From contig DBYB01000029.1 in the NCBI GenBank assembly GCA_002309995.1, positions 25,297-46,847 of the forward strand: 21,551 nucleotides of DNA. Direction: 5' to 3'. The stretch comes from Bacteroidales bacterium UBA1197. GTDB lineage: Bacteria; Bacteroidota; Bacteroidia; Bacteroidales; UBA932. The notes below the pieces were generated by a model. The model worked only from the letters and a program-made list of their open reading frames with translations, ran no database searches and was not told where the DNA came from. The position numbers were made by a program, and so were the translations under genes. Below, piece by piece: positions 15,873-21,551 of the stretch (the stretch's first letter is position 1; the number at the start of each line of letters is the position of its first letter).

Positions 15873-16853
15873 ATGAAAAAGATACTTTTGGCGTTCGCGG
15901 TCATACTGGCCCTCGCCTCCTGCAAGAACACCAAAGCCCTCCTGCCCAACGTAAGCGGCAAGGCGGGAGAGATTATCGTGGTGATAGACAAGAACGACTG
16001 GGAGGGAAACCTCGGCTCCAGGGTTCGCGACCTGCTCGCCTGCGACTGCCCCTGGCTTGCGCAGAAGGAGCCGCTTTACTCCCTGGTGAACGTTCCGCCG
16101 GGAAGTTTCGGCGACCTGTTCAAGGTACACCGCAACATCCTGTACTTCGCCCTCAGTTCCCAGCTGGACAGCGCGGGCGTTGCATACAGGCACGACGTAT
16201 GGGCTGCGCCCCAGTGCCTGGTGCAGATAAGCGCCCACAATTCCGATGAGGCCGCCGCCCTGCTGCAGGAGAACGGCAAGACCATAGTCAGCTTCATCGA
16301 GCAGGCCGAGCGCGACCGCGTCATCCGCAACTGCGTGCGCTACGAGGAGCGCGAAATCGCCCCCAAGGTGGCGGAAGTGTTCGGTGGCTCGCCTCATTTC
16401 CCTATGGGCTACAATCTCAAGAAACTCACCTCCGGCTTCGGATGGATAGCCGACGAGAAGCAGTACACGATGCAGGGCATCCTCATCTACAAGTATCCTG
16501 CTACCGGCGCCCCCGACGAGCTCACGCTCAGCCGCATCATAGAGAAGCGCAACGAGGTGCTGAAGGAGAACGTTCCCGGAATGTTCGAGAATACCTGGAT
16601 GACCACCGGCAAGTATATGCCGCCGCAGATCGAGTACCTGCGCTACCGCGGGCGCGATTTCGCCCAGGTTCGTGGGCTCTGGGAAGTGGAGAACGACTAT
16701 ATGGGCGGCCCCTTCGTGTCGCACTCCTTCTATTCTCCCGACGGGGAGAGCGTGATTGTGGCCGAGGCCTTCGTTTACGCCCCCAAGTTCGACAAACGCC
16801 AGTTCCTGCGCCAGGTGGAGTCCATACTCTTCTCCTGGGAGTGGGCTAAATGA
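15873..16853 (+). CDS. DUF4837 family lipoprotein
   Basis: A 326-residue lipoprotein of unknown function. The signal MKKILLAFAVILALASC has a good lipobox (ALASC, Cys17). The body matches the Bacteroidetes family DUF4837: SGKAGEIIVVIDKNDWEGNLG near the N-terminus, YSLVNVPPGSFGDLFKVHRNI, the WAAPQCLVQISA segment, and the C-terminal FSWEWAK. No enzyme motif is seen. The family is commonly found directly behind rseP; here the gap is only 2 nt, so the pair is co-translated. That suggests a role in envelope quality control alongside RseP, but this is association only. Confidence 0.87.
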   Translation: MKKILLAFAVILALASCKNTKALLPNVSGKAGEIIVVIDKNDWEGNLGSRVRDLLACDCPWLAQKEPLYSLVNVPPGSFGDLFKVHRNILYFALSSQLDSAGVAYRHDVWAAPQCLVQISAHNSDEAAALLQENGKTIVSFIEQAERDRVIRNCVRYEEREIAPKVAEVFGGSPHFPMGYNLKKLTSGFGWIADEKQYTMQGILIYKYPATGAPDELTLSRIIEKRNEVLKENVPGMFENTWMTTGKYMPPQIEYLRYRGRDFAQVRGLWEVENDYMGGPFVSHSFYSPDGESVIVAEAFVYAPKFDKRQFLRQVESILFSWEWAK

Positions 16854-16859
16854 CGGCCG

Positions 16860-16891
16860 TTTGGAGCGACAGGGATTTTTTTCTATATTTG
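16860..16891 (+). promoter_or_regulatory. strong Bacteroidetes-type promoter for phosphomannomutase/M23/miaB operon
   Basis: A -33 box TTTG (16860-16863) and a -7 box TATATTTG (16884-16891) match the consensus at every fixed position and are 20 nt apart. An A/T-rich tract (16875-16882) lies between. Transcription should begin near 16896-16899, giving a leader of about 25 nt with A-rich sequence before the ATG at 16924. It is the best promoter in the window. Confidence 0.8.
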
Positions 16892-16923
16892 TACGATACA
16901 CGAAACACTAATCACATAAAGAT

Positions 16924-18291
16924 ATGGGAGCATTTCACGCTTACGACATCAGGGGAATCTATAACGTAGATTTCGATAAAGACGTAGCCTACAAGGTCGG
17001 CTACTTCCTTCCTTCCCTGCTGGGAGCAGACAAGGTACTGGTTGGCCGCGACTGCCGCCTCTCCGGCCAGGAGATTCACGATTACCTCATCAAGGGCATT
17101 ACCGATGCAGGCGCCGACGTGGACGACATCGGCTACAGCAGCACCCCGCTGGTATATTTCGGCACGGCAAATTATGGCTACAAGGCATCCGTGCAGATTA
17201 CCGCCAGCCACAATCCCCGTGAGTACAACGGAATGAAGGTCAGCCGCGAGAACGCCCTTCCCGTCGGCCTGGATACAGGTCTCGGGCAGATCAAGCAGTG
17301 GATAGACGAAGGCCGTCCCACCCCTCCCGCAGCAAAGAAGGGAGTGGTGAAGGAAATCGACATCAAACCGGACTACATCAAGTTCCTGATGCAGTACAAG
17401 GGCGACTACTCCAACCTCAAGATTGCATTCGACCTCTCCAACGGCATGAGCACCCTCTTCGCCAAGGAGGTTTACAAGGGTGATGATGCCGAGTTCCTCT
17501 TCGACGAGATGGACGGCAGCTTCCCCAACCACGAGCCCAACCCTCTGATCCCCAAGAACGTGGAGCCTCTCCGCAATCTTGTGGCAAAGGTAAAGGCAGA
17601 CATCGGTGTAATCTACGACGGCGACGCAGACCGCGTGATGTTCGTAGATGACAAGGCCCGCTTCGTGGCCCCCGACCTCATCATCGCGCTTATGGCCTAC
17701 TATTTCTGCGATGAGAGGGGAGCGAAGAACCCCCGCGTGCTGCAGGAGATCCGTTCTTCCAAGGCAGTGGGCGAATTCCTCGCCGACTACGGTGCCGAGA
17801 TGCATACCTGGCGTGTGGGCCGCGCCTTCGCTGCTCCCAAGCTCCGCGAGATAGACGGCCTCTGGGGCGGCGAGCTCGCAGGACACTATTATTTCAAGGA
17901 TTTCTTCTACTCCGACAGCGGAATGCTGGCTTCCATCATCGTGCTGCGCATCGTGTCCGCCCTCAAGAAGAAGGGCCTCACGCTCAGCGGCGAGATAGAC
18001 AAGCTCACCCGCTACCGCAACTCCGGCGAAATCAACTTCCGCGTAGAGGACAAGAAGGGCGCAATGGACGCCGTGCGCGACCATTTCTTCGCACAGGCCA
18101 AGCCGGACGCATTTATGGACTTCGACGGCTACCGCGCCGAGTATCCCGACTGGTGGTTCAACATCCGTCCATCCAACACTGAGCCGTACCTCCGCTTTAT
18201 TTGCGAGGCTACTACCGACGAAGTGCTCCACGCCAAGATCAAGGAAGTACAGGAAATCATAGAGAAGCAGTTCGGGGGAGTGCGTGCCTGA
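16924..18291 (+). CDS. manB: phosphomannomutase/phosphoglucomutase
   Basis: Interconverts hexose 6-phosphate and hexose 1-phosphate via a phosphoserine, feeding nucleotide-sugar synthesis for surface polysaccharides and lipid-linked glycans. The protein has 455 residues and the four domains of the alpha-D-phosphohexomutase family. Motifs: AYDIRGIYN at the N-terminus, phosphoserine Ser95 in TASHNP (94-98 region), Mg2+ loop DGDADR (232-237), sugar-binding GGELAGHYYFKDFF, and the phosphate-binding RPSNTEPYLRF near the C-terminus. GGELAGH replaces the more common GGE(M/L)SGH, a small change. Mannose versus glucose preference cannot be read from sequence, so the symbol is provisional. It has its own promoter at 16860-16891, and its TGA overlaps the next gene's ATG by one base. 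Confidence 0.92.
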   Translation: MGAFHAYDIRGIYNVDFDKDVAYKVGYFLPSLLGADKVLVGRDCRLSGQEIHDYLIKGITDAGADVDDIGYSSTPLVYFGTANYGYKASVQITASHNPREYNGMKVSRENALPVGLDTGLGQIKQWIDEGRPTPPAAKKGVVKEIDIKPDYIKFLMQYKGDYSNLKIAFDLSNGMSTLFAKEVYKGDDAEFLFDEMDGSFPNHEPNPLIPKNVEPLRNLVAKVKADIGVIYDGDADRVMFVDDKARFVAPDLIIALMAYYFCDERGAKNPRVLQEIRSSKAVGEFLADYGAEMHTWRVGRAFAAPKLREIDGLWGGELAGHYYFKDFFYSDSGMLASIIVLRIVSALKKKGLTLSGEIDKLTRYRNSGEINFRVEDKKGAMDAVRDHFFAQAKPDAFMDFDGYRAEYPDWWFNIRPSNTEPYLRFICEATTDEVLHAKIKEVQEIIEKQFGGVRA

Positions 18292-19268
18292 TGAGAAAGC
18301 TCTTCCCGATACTCTTAGCCTTATCACTGACTTTTTCAGCTTTTGCCCAGAGCGACAGCATCAGTTTCGCTCCGGGCAAGGGCTCTCCCGTGGATACGCT
18401 TGATGTAGGCGACACCCGCGTGCGCATCGTGCTCTGCGACGACAACACCTGGTACCTGATAAAGAACATCGAGGCTCTTCAGGCCGACTCCCTTTTCATC
18501 AAGAACTGGGACGAGCACATCGTGAATCCCTACACAAGGGAGCCGATGGACAGCATACATTACCGCACTACGATATGCCTTGTGGACACTCTGAGCAAGT
18601 TCGCCTGCCCTTACAAGTGCAAGGTATTCTCCAAGTTCGGATACAGGAGAGGCCGCCCTCATACCGGAGTGGACCTGCCTTATCCCACCGGCACGCCGGT
18701 GTACTGTGCGTTCGACGGCCGGGTGCGCCTGGCCGAGCGTCACAGGGGCTATGGCAATATGGTTATCGTGCGCCACGAAAACGGCCTTGAGACCATCTAT
18801 GGCCATCTTTCCAAGATTGAAGTGGCCTGCGGAGACTGGGTCCGCGCCGGCGATCTGATAGGCCTGGGCGGCTCCACCGGCCGCAGCACCGGACCTCACC
18901 TTCACTTCGAGACCCGCTACCACGGCCACGCCTTCGACCCCCAGTGGATAATCGACTTCGAAGAGGGCGTCCTGCGCAAGAACGTCTTCGTGCTCAAACG
19001 CAGCCAGTTGTCGCCGCACAGCAAGTACGTGCCGCAGTCCATCGACGAGGAAGAGGAAATCTATATGACTGAGGAGCAGATACGGGCCGAAGAGGAACGC
19101 ATCGCCAAGGAAAGGGCGGCAATGAAGTATCACACCATCCGCTCCGGCGACACCCTCTCCGGCATTGCCAAGAAGTATGGTACGACCGTGTCGCACATAT
19201 GCAGTCTCAACCAAGGCCTCAAGCCCACCACCGTGCTCAGCATAGGCCGCAAGATACGCGTAAAGTGA
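18291..19268 (+). CDS. exported M23 peptidase with C-terminal LysM domain
   Basis: A cell-wall hydrolase of 325 residues that probably cleaves peptide cross-links in peptidoglycan in the periplasm. It has a signal peptide (1-20, ending AFAQ), an N-terminal region about 40-110, then an M23 domain (about 115-222) with zinc ligands His124 and Asp128 (RPHTGVDLP), His172 (YGHLSK) and His203/His205 (GPHLHFE). All active residues are kept, so it should be an active LytM-type enzyme rather than an EnvC-like activator. Residues 253-278 are a very acidic, charged linker. The C-terminal LysM (about 280-325; YHTIRSGDTLSGIAKKYGTTV) binds glycan. I chose the ATG at 18291 because the signal peptide begins there; it overlaps the phosphomannomutase stop by one base, and its own stop overlaps the miaB GTG by 4 nt. 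Confidence 0.94.
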   Translation: MRKLFPILLALSLTFSAFAQSDSISFAPGKGSPVDTLDVGDTRVRIVLCDDNTWYLIKNIEALQADSLFIKNWDEHIVNPYTREPMDSIHYRTTICLVDTLSKFACPYKCKVFSKFGYRRGRPHTGVDLPYPTGTPVYCAFDGRVRLAERHRGYGNMVIVRHENGLETIYGHLSKIEVACGDWVRAGDLIGLGGSTGRSTGPHLHFETRYHGHAFDPQWIIDFEEGVLRKNVFVLKRSQLSPHSKYVPQSIDEEEEIYMTEEQIRAEEERIAKERAAMKYHTIRSGDTLSGIAKKYGTTVSHICSLNQGLKPTTVLSIGRKIRVK

Positions 19269-20569
19269 AAAAACTGTACATAGAGACTTACGGCTGCCAG
19301 ATGAACGTGGCAGATACCGAAGTCGTGTTCGCCCTGCTTGCGCCTCACGGCTACGAGCGCACGGAAGATATGTCGGAGGCCGACGTAATTATGGCTAATA
19401 CCTGCTCGGTGCGCGACAACGCCGAGCAGCGTATCCACGGCCGCATCGAGCAGTTCTACCTGCAAAAGAAAGCCAGGCCGGAGGTGCTCGTCGGCATTCT
19501 TGGCTGTATGGCCGAAAGAATGAAGGAAGAACTTCTGGAGAGCGGGAAGGTGGATATAGTTGCAGGTCCCGACGCCTACCGTTCGCTCCCTGTGCTCCTG
19601 CAGAATGCAGCGCCCGGCCAGCCGCAGATTAACGTACAGCTTTCGCGGGAAGAGACTTATGCCGAGATTGTCCCCGTGCGTCTCGACAGGAACGGCGTCT
19701 CCGCCTTCATCTCCATAATGCGCGGCTGCAACAACGTATGTTCCTACTGCGTAGTTCCTTACACCCGTGGTGCCGAACGCAGCCGTGACTGGCATACCAT
19801 AGTGCGCGAGGCCTGCGACTGCGGCTCCCGTGGGTACAAGGAGATAACGCTCCTCGGGCAGAACGTCGATTCCTATATATATGATGGATGCAACTTCGCC
19901 GGCCTGCTTAAGATGGTTGCCGAGGCCTGTCCGGGACTGCGGGTGCGTTTCTCCACCTCCAACCCCCAGGACATCTCCGACGAGGTGCTTGAGGTGATGG
20001 CGTCCCACGCCAACATCTGCCACCATATACATCTGCCCGTACAGTCAGGCTCCGACCGCATCCTGGAGAAGATGCGCCGGCGCTACACCCGTGCCTGGTA
20101 CCTCGACCGTGTGACGGCAATCAGGCGCATTATGCCCGATTGCGCTATTTCCACCGACGTGATTGCCGGATTCTGCAGCGAGACCGAGGAAGACCACCGC
20201 GATACCCTGAGCCTCTTCGAGGAGGTGCAGTTCGACGCTGCGTATATGTTCTATTATTCCGAGCGCCCCGGAACCCTCGCGGCCCGCAAGTACCCCGACG
20301 ACGTGCCTCAGGAAGTCAAGACCAGGCGCCTGGAAGAAATTATCGCCCTGCAGAACCGTCTCTCGCTCGAGAGCAACCGAAACGATGTGGGCAAACGCTT
20401 CGCCGTACTGGTGGAGGGACCGTCGAAACGCAACCCCGAGGAACTGTGCGGTCGCACCGGCACCAATAAGATGTGCGTGTGGCCCGACACGGAGCATCGT
20501 GCGGGCGATACCGTTGAGGTTGAGGTAGTTGACTGCACTCAGGCGACCCTGCTCTGCAGGCTTGTCTAG
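19265..20569 (+). CDS. miaB: tRNA-2-methylthio-N6-dimethylallyladenosine synthase
   Basis: A radical-SAM methylthiotransferase that adds the methylthio group at A37 of tRNAs reading UNN codons, using two 4Fe-4S clusters and two SAM molecules. The protein has 434 residues. The auxiliary cluster cysteines are Cys11 (YGCQMN), Cys47 (ANTCSVR) and Cys81 (LGCMAER); the radical-SAM cluster is CNNVCSYC (Cys155, Cys159, Cys162). A C-terminal TRAM-like region (about 370-434) follows. MiaB rather than MtaB/RimO is supported by the YGCQMN start, RDNAEQR and the RGAERSRDW region. I place the start at GTG 19265 because the conserved KLYIETYGCQMN begins immediately after; an ATG at 19199 would run through the M23 gene. 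GTGA overlap with the previous stop implies coupling. Its TAG stop shares bases with convergent smpB. Confidence 0.95.
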   Translation: MKKLYIETYGCQMNVADTEVVFALLAPHGYERTEDMSEADVIMANTCSVRDNAEQRIHGRIEQFYLQKKARPEVLVGILGCMAERMKEELLESGKVDIVAGPDAYRSLPVLLQNAAPGQPQINVQLSREETYAEIVPVRLDRNGVSAFISIMRGCNNVCSYCVVPYTRGAERSRDWHTIVREACDCGSRGYKEITLLGQNVDSYIYDGCNFAGLLKMVAEACPGLRVRFSTSNPQDISDEVLEVMASHANICHHIHLPVQSGSDRILEKMRRRYTRAWYLDRVTAIRRIMPDCAISTDVIAGFCSETEEDHRDTLSLFEEVQFDAAYMFYYSERPGTLAARKYPDDVPQEVKTRRLEEIIALQNRLSLESNRNDVGKRFAVLVEGPSKRNPEELCGRTGTNKMCVWPDTEHRAGDTVEVEVVDCTQATLLCRLV

Positions 20570-21027
20570 CCGCGTTCGAGTTCCCTGCGGATATCTTTTT
20601 CGCGTATCGTAGCGCGCTTGTCGAATTCCTTCTTGCCGCGCGCCAGCGCTATGTGCAGCTTGGCATAGCCGTTCTCAGATATGTACGCCCGTACTGCCAC
20701 TATCGTGAGGCCTTTGGTCTTGGTCGCCTGCTCCAGGTGACGCAGTTCGCGGCGGGTGAGCAGCAGCTTGCGGTCGCGCGCCGGCTCGTGGCTGCCCCAC
20801 TTTGAGGCCCAGAAATAGGTGGAGATGTTCATCCCCTTGACATAGAGTTCGCCTCCGGAAAAATAGCACCAGGCGTCGGCCAGCGAGGCTTTTCCGGCCC
20901 GCAGCGACTTTATCTCCGTGCCCACCAGCACTATGCCGGCATCGTACTGCTCGAGGAACTCGTAGTCGAACGACGCCCGCTTGTTGCTGATCTGCACGCG
21001 GTGCTGTTTTTCTTTTCGGGAACTCAT
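20566..21027 (-). CDS. smpB: SsrA (tmRNA)-binding protein SmpB
   Basis: Binds tmRNA and delivers it to stalled ribosomes for trans-translation. The 153 residues match the family. Seen: the NKRASFDYEFLEQYDAGIVL start, GTEIKSLRAGKASLADAWC, the RDRKLLLTRREL region and the C-terminal IALARGKKEFDKR, followed by the basic tail (ATIREKDIRRELERG) that enters the mRNA channel. Its ATG overlaps the stop of upstream metK in ATGA (21024-21027), so the two are co-transcribed. Its TAG stop is inside the CTAG shared with miaB. The ssrA gene for tmRNA is not in this window. Confidence 0.97.
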   Translation of the reverse strand: MSSRKEKQHRVQISNKRASFDYEFLEQYDAGIVLVGTEIKSLRAGKASLADAWCYFSGGELYVKGMNISTYFWASKWGSHEPARDRKLLLTRRELRHLEQATKTKGLTIVAVRAYISENGYAKLHIALARGKKEFDKRATIREKDIRRELERG

Positions 21028-21551
21028 AAGCCGAAGGCTTTACGGATTTCGTCAACCATATCCAGCAGCTCCCAGCCGAAGAACTGCACCTCGCGCTGCT
21101 CGCCCTGAATGGTTACGACCGCCTTGTAGGGCTTGCGGCCCACGTGTCCGTAGGCGGCGGTGGGGGAGAAGATGGGGTTCTTGAGCCCGAAACGGCGCAC
21201 GATGGCGGCCGGACGGAGGTCGAAGAGTTCGCGCACCCTTGAGGCTATGTAGGCGTCGCCGCCGTCCACGTGCGCGCTGCCGTAGGACTCTACGAAGATG
21301 CTCACTGGCTCGGCCACACCGATAGCGTATGCTATCTGCACCAGACACTCGTCGCACACGCCGGCCGCCACGAGATTTTTTGCGATGTGGCGTGCGGCAT
21401 AGGCGGCGCTGCGGTCCACCTTGGAGGAGTCCTTCCCGGAGAAGGCCCCGCCGCCGTGCGCTCCGCGTCCGCCGTAGGTATCCACTATTATCTTGCGTCC
21501 TGTGAGTCCGGTGTCGCCGGCAGGGCCGCCGATGACGAACTTGCCGGTGGG
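21024..21551 (-). CDS. metK: S-adenosylmethionine synthetase, C-terminal part (5' end outside window)
   Basis: Makes SAM from methionine and ATP. The frame is open to the right edge, and 175 residues of the C-terminal portion are present. Recognised: GKFVIGGPAGDTGLTGRK and the second family signature GGGAFSGKD followed by SSKVDRSAAYAAR, which form the active-site loop, then CLVQIAYAIGVAEPVS. The tail (IFSPTAAYGHVGRKPY, ELLDMVDEIRKAFGL) is as usual for Bacteroidetes. The missing N-terminal half should lie to the right of 21551 on the same strand. It is upstream of and overlaps smpB by 4 nt. SAM is the cofactor of the MiaB encoded next door, though on the other strand. Confidence 0.96.
   Translation of the reverse strand, partial: PTGKFVIGGPAGDTGLTGRKIIVDTYGGRGAHGGGAFSGKDSSKVDRSAAYAARHIAKNLVAAGVCDECLVQIAYAIGVAEPVSIFVESYGSAHVDGGDAYIASRVRELFDLRPAAIVRRFGLKNPIFSPTAAYGHVGRKPYKAVVTIQGEQREVQFFGWELLDMVDEIRKAFGL

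Noticed and set aside
16854..16883. T-rich run after the DUF4837 gene as an intrinsic terminator
   Set aside because: No stem precedes the T-run (16875-16882); the run is the spacer between the -33 and -7 boxes of the next promoter.
16912..18327. 471-codon open frame on the minus strand opposite phosphomannomutase
   Set aside because: It lies antisense to an unmistakable phosphohexomutase with all motifs, shows no family motif of its own, and is what GC-rich codon use produces on the other strand.

Overview
The window reads as chromosome of a Bacteroidota member, most likely order Bacteroidales. The reasons are the gene families present: S46 dipeptidyl-peptidase, TonB receptor with a carboxypeptidase-regulatory domain, DUF4876 and DUF4837 lipoproteins, and a DUF6850-type barrel. 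Promoters of the Bacteroidetes type (TTTG, about 20 nt, TAnnTTTG) replace the usual -35/-10, and Shine-Dalgarno sites are poor. The DNA is GC-rich (I estimate the high 50s percent, not counted), so it is not a typical low-GC Bacteroides. I cannot name a genus. There are no rRNA, tRNA, CRISPR, phage or transposase genes, and most of the window is conserved core chromosome.

Layout. 1-1112 (+) is the 3' part of an Omp85/BamA-TamA-like barrel. 1109-3160 (-) is an S46 dipeptidyl-peptidase. 3212-9117 (+) is a three-gene outer-membrane operon: TonB-dependent receptor, DUF4876 lipoprotein and DUF6850-type barrel, with no SusD. 9118-9264 is the longest gene-free stretch (147 bp) and holds a highly structured inverted-repeat element (9125-9252) just before the M16 protease gene (9265-12084, +). 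12085-13049 (-) is a ruvX-def operon. 13072-16853 (+) is an overlapping cluster: a small membrane protein resembling the N-terminus of M23 peptidases, dxr, rseP and a DUF4837 lipoprotein. 16924-20569 (+) is phosphomannomutase, an M23/LysM hydrolase and miaB behind a clear promoter. 20566 to the right edge (-) is metK-smpB, with metK cut by the edge.

How the genes fit together. Several products act at the envelope: barrel assembly (Omp85), nutrient uptake (TonB operon), exported or periplasmic peptide breakdown (S46, M16), intramembrane proteolysis (RseP), murein hydrolysis (M23/LysM), sugar-phosphate supply for surface glycans (phosphomannomutase) and isoprenoid precursors (Dxr). The rest is housekeeping: N-terminal deformylation (Def), 16S rRNA processing or recombination (RuvX), tRNA modification (MiaB), ribosome rescue (SmpB) and S-adenosylmethionine synthesis (MetK), which supplies the cofactor used by MiaB. 

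The genome is very compact. Neighbouring genes in operons mostly overlap by 1-17 nt, and all three convergent gene pairs share or abut their stop codons. The most unusual non-coding feature is the 128-bp palindromic element at 9125-9252, which can fold in two mutually exclusive ways and whose end hairpins carry complementary loops. The most interesting functional unknown is the TonB receptor/DUF4876/DUF6850 operon.
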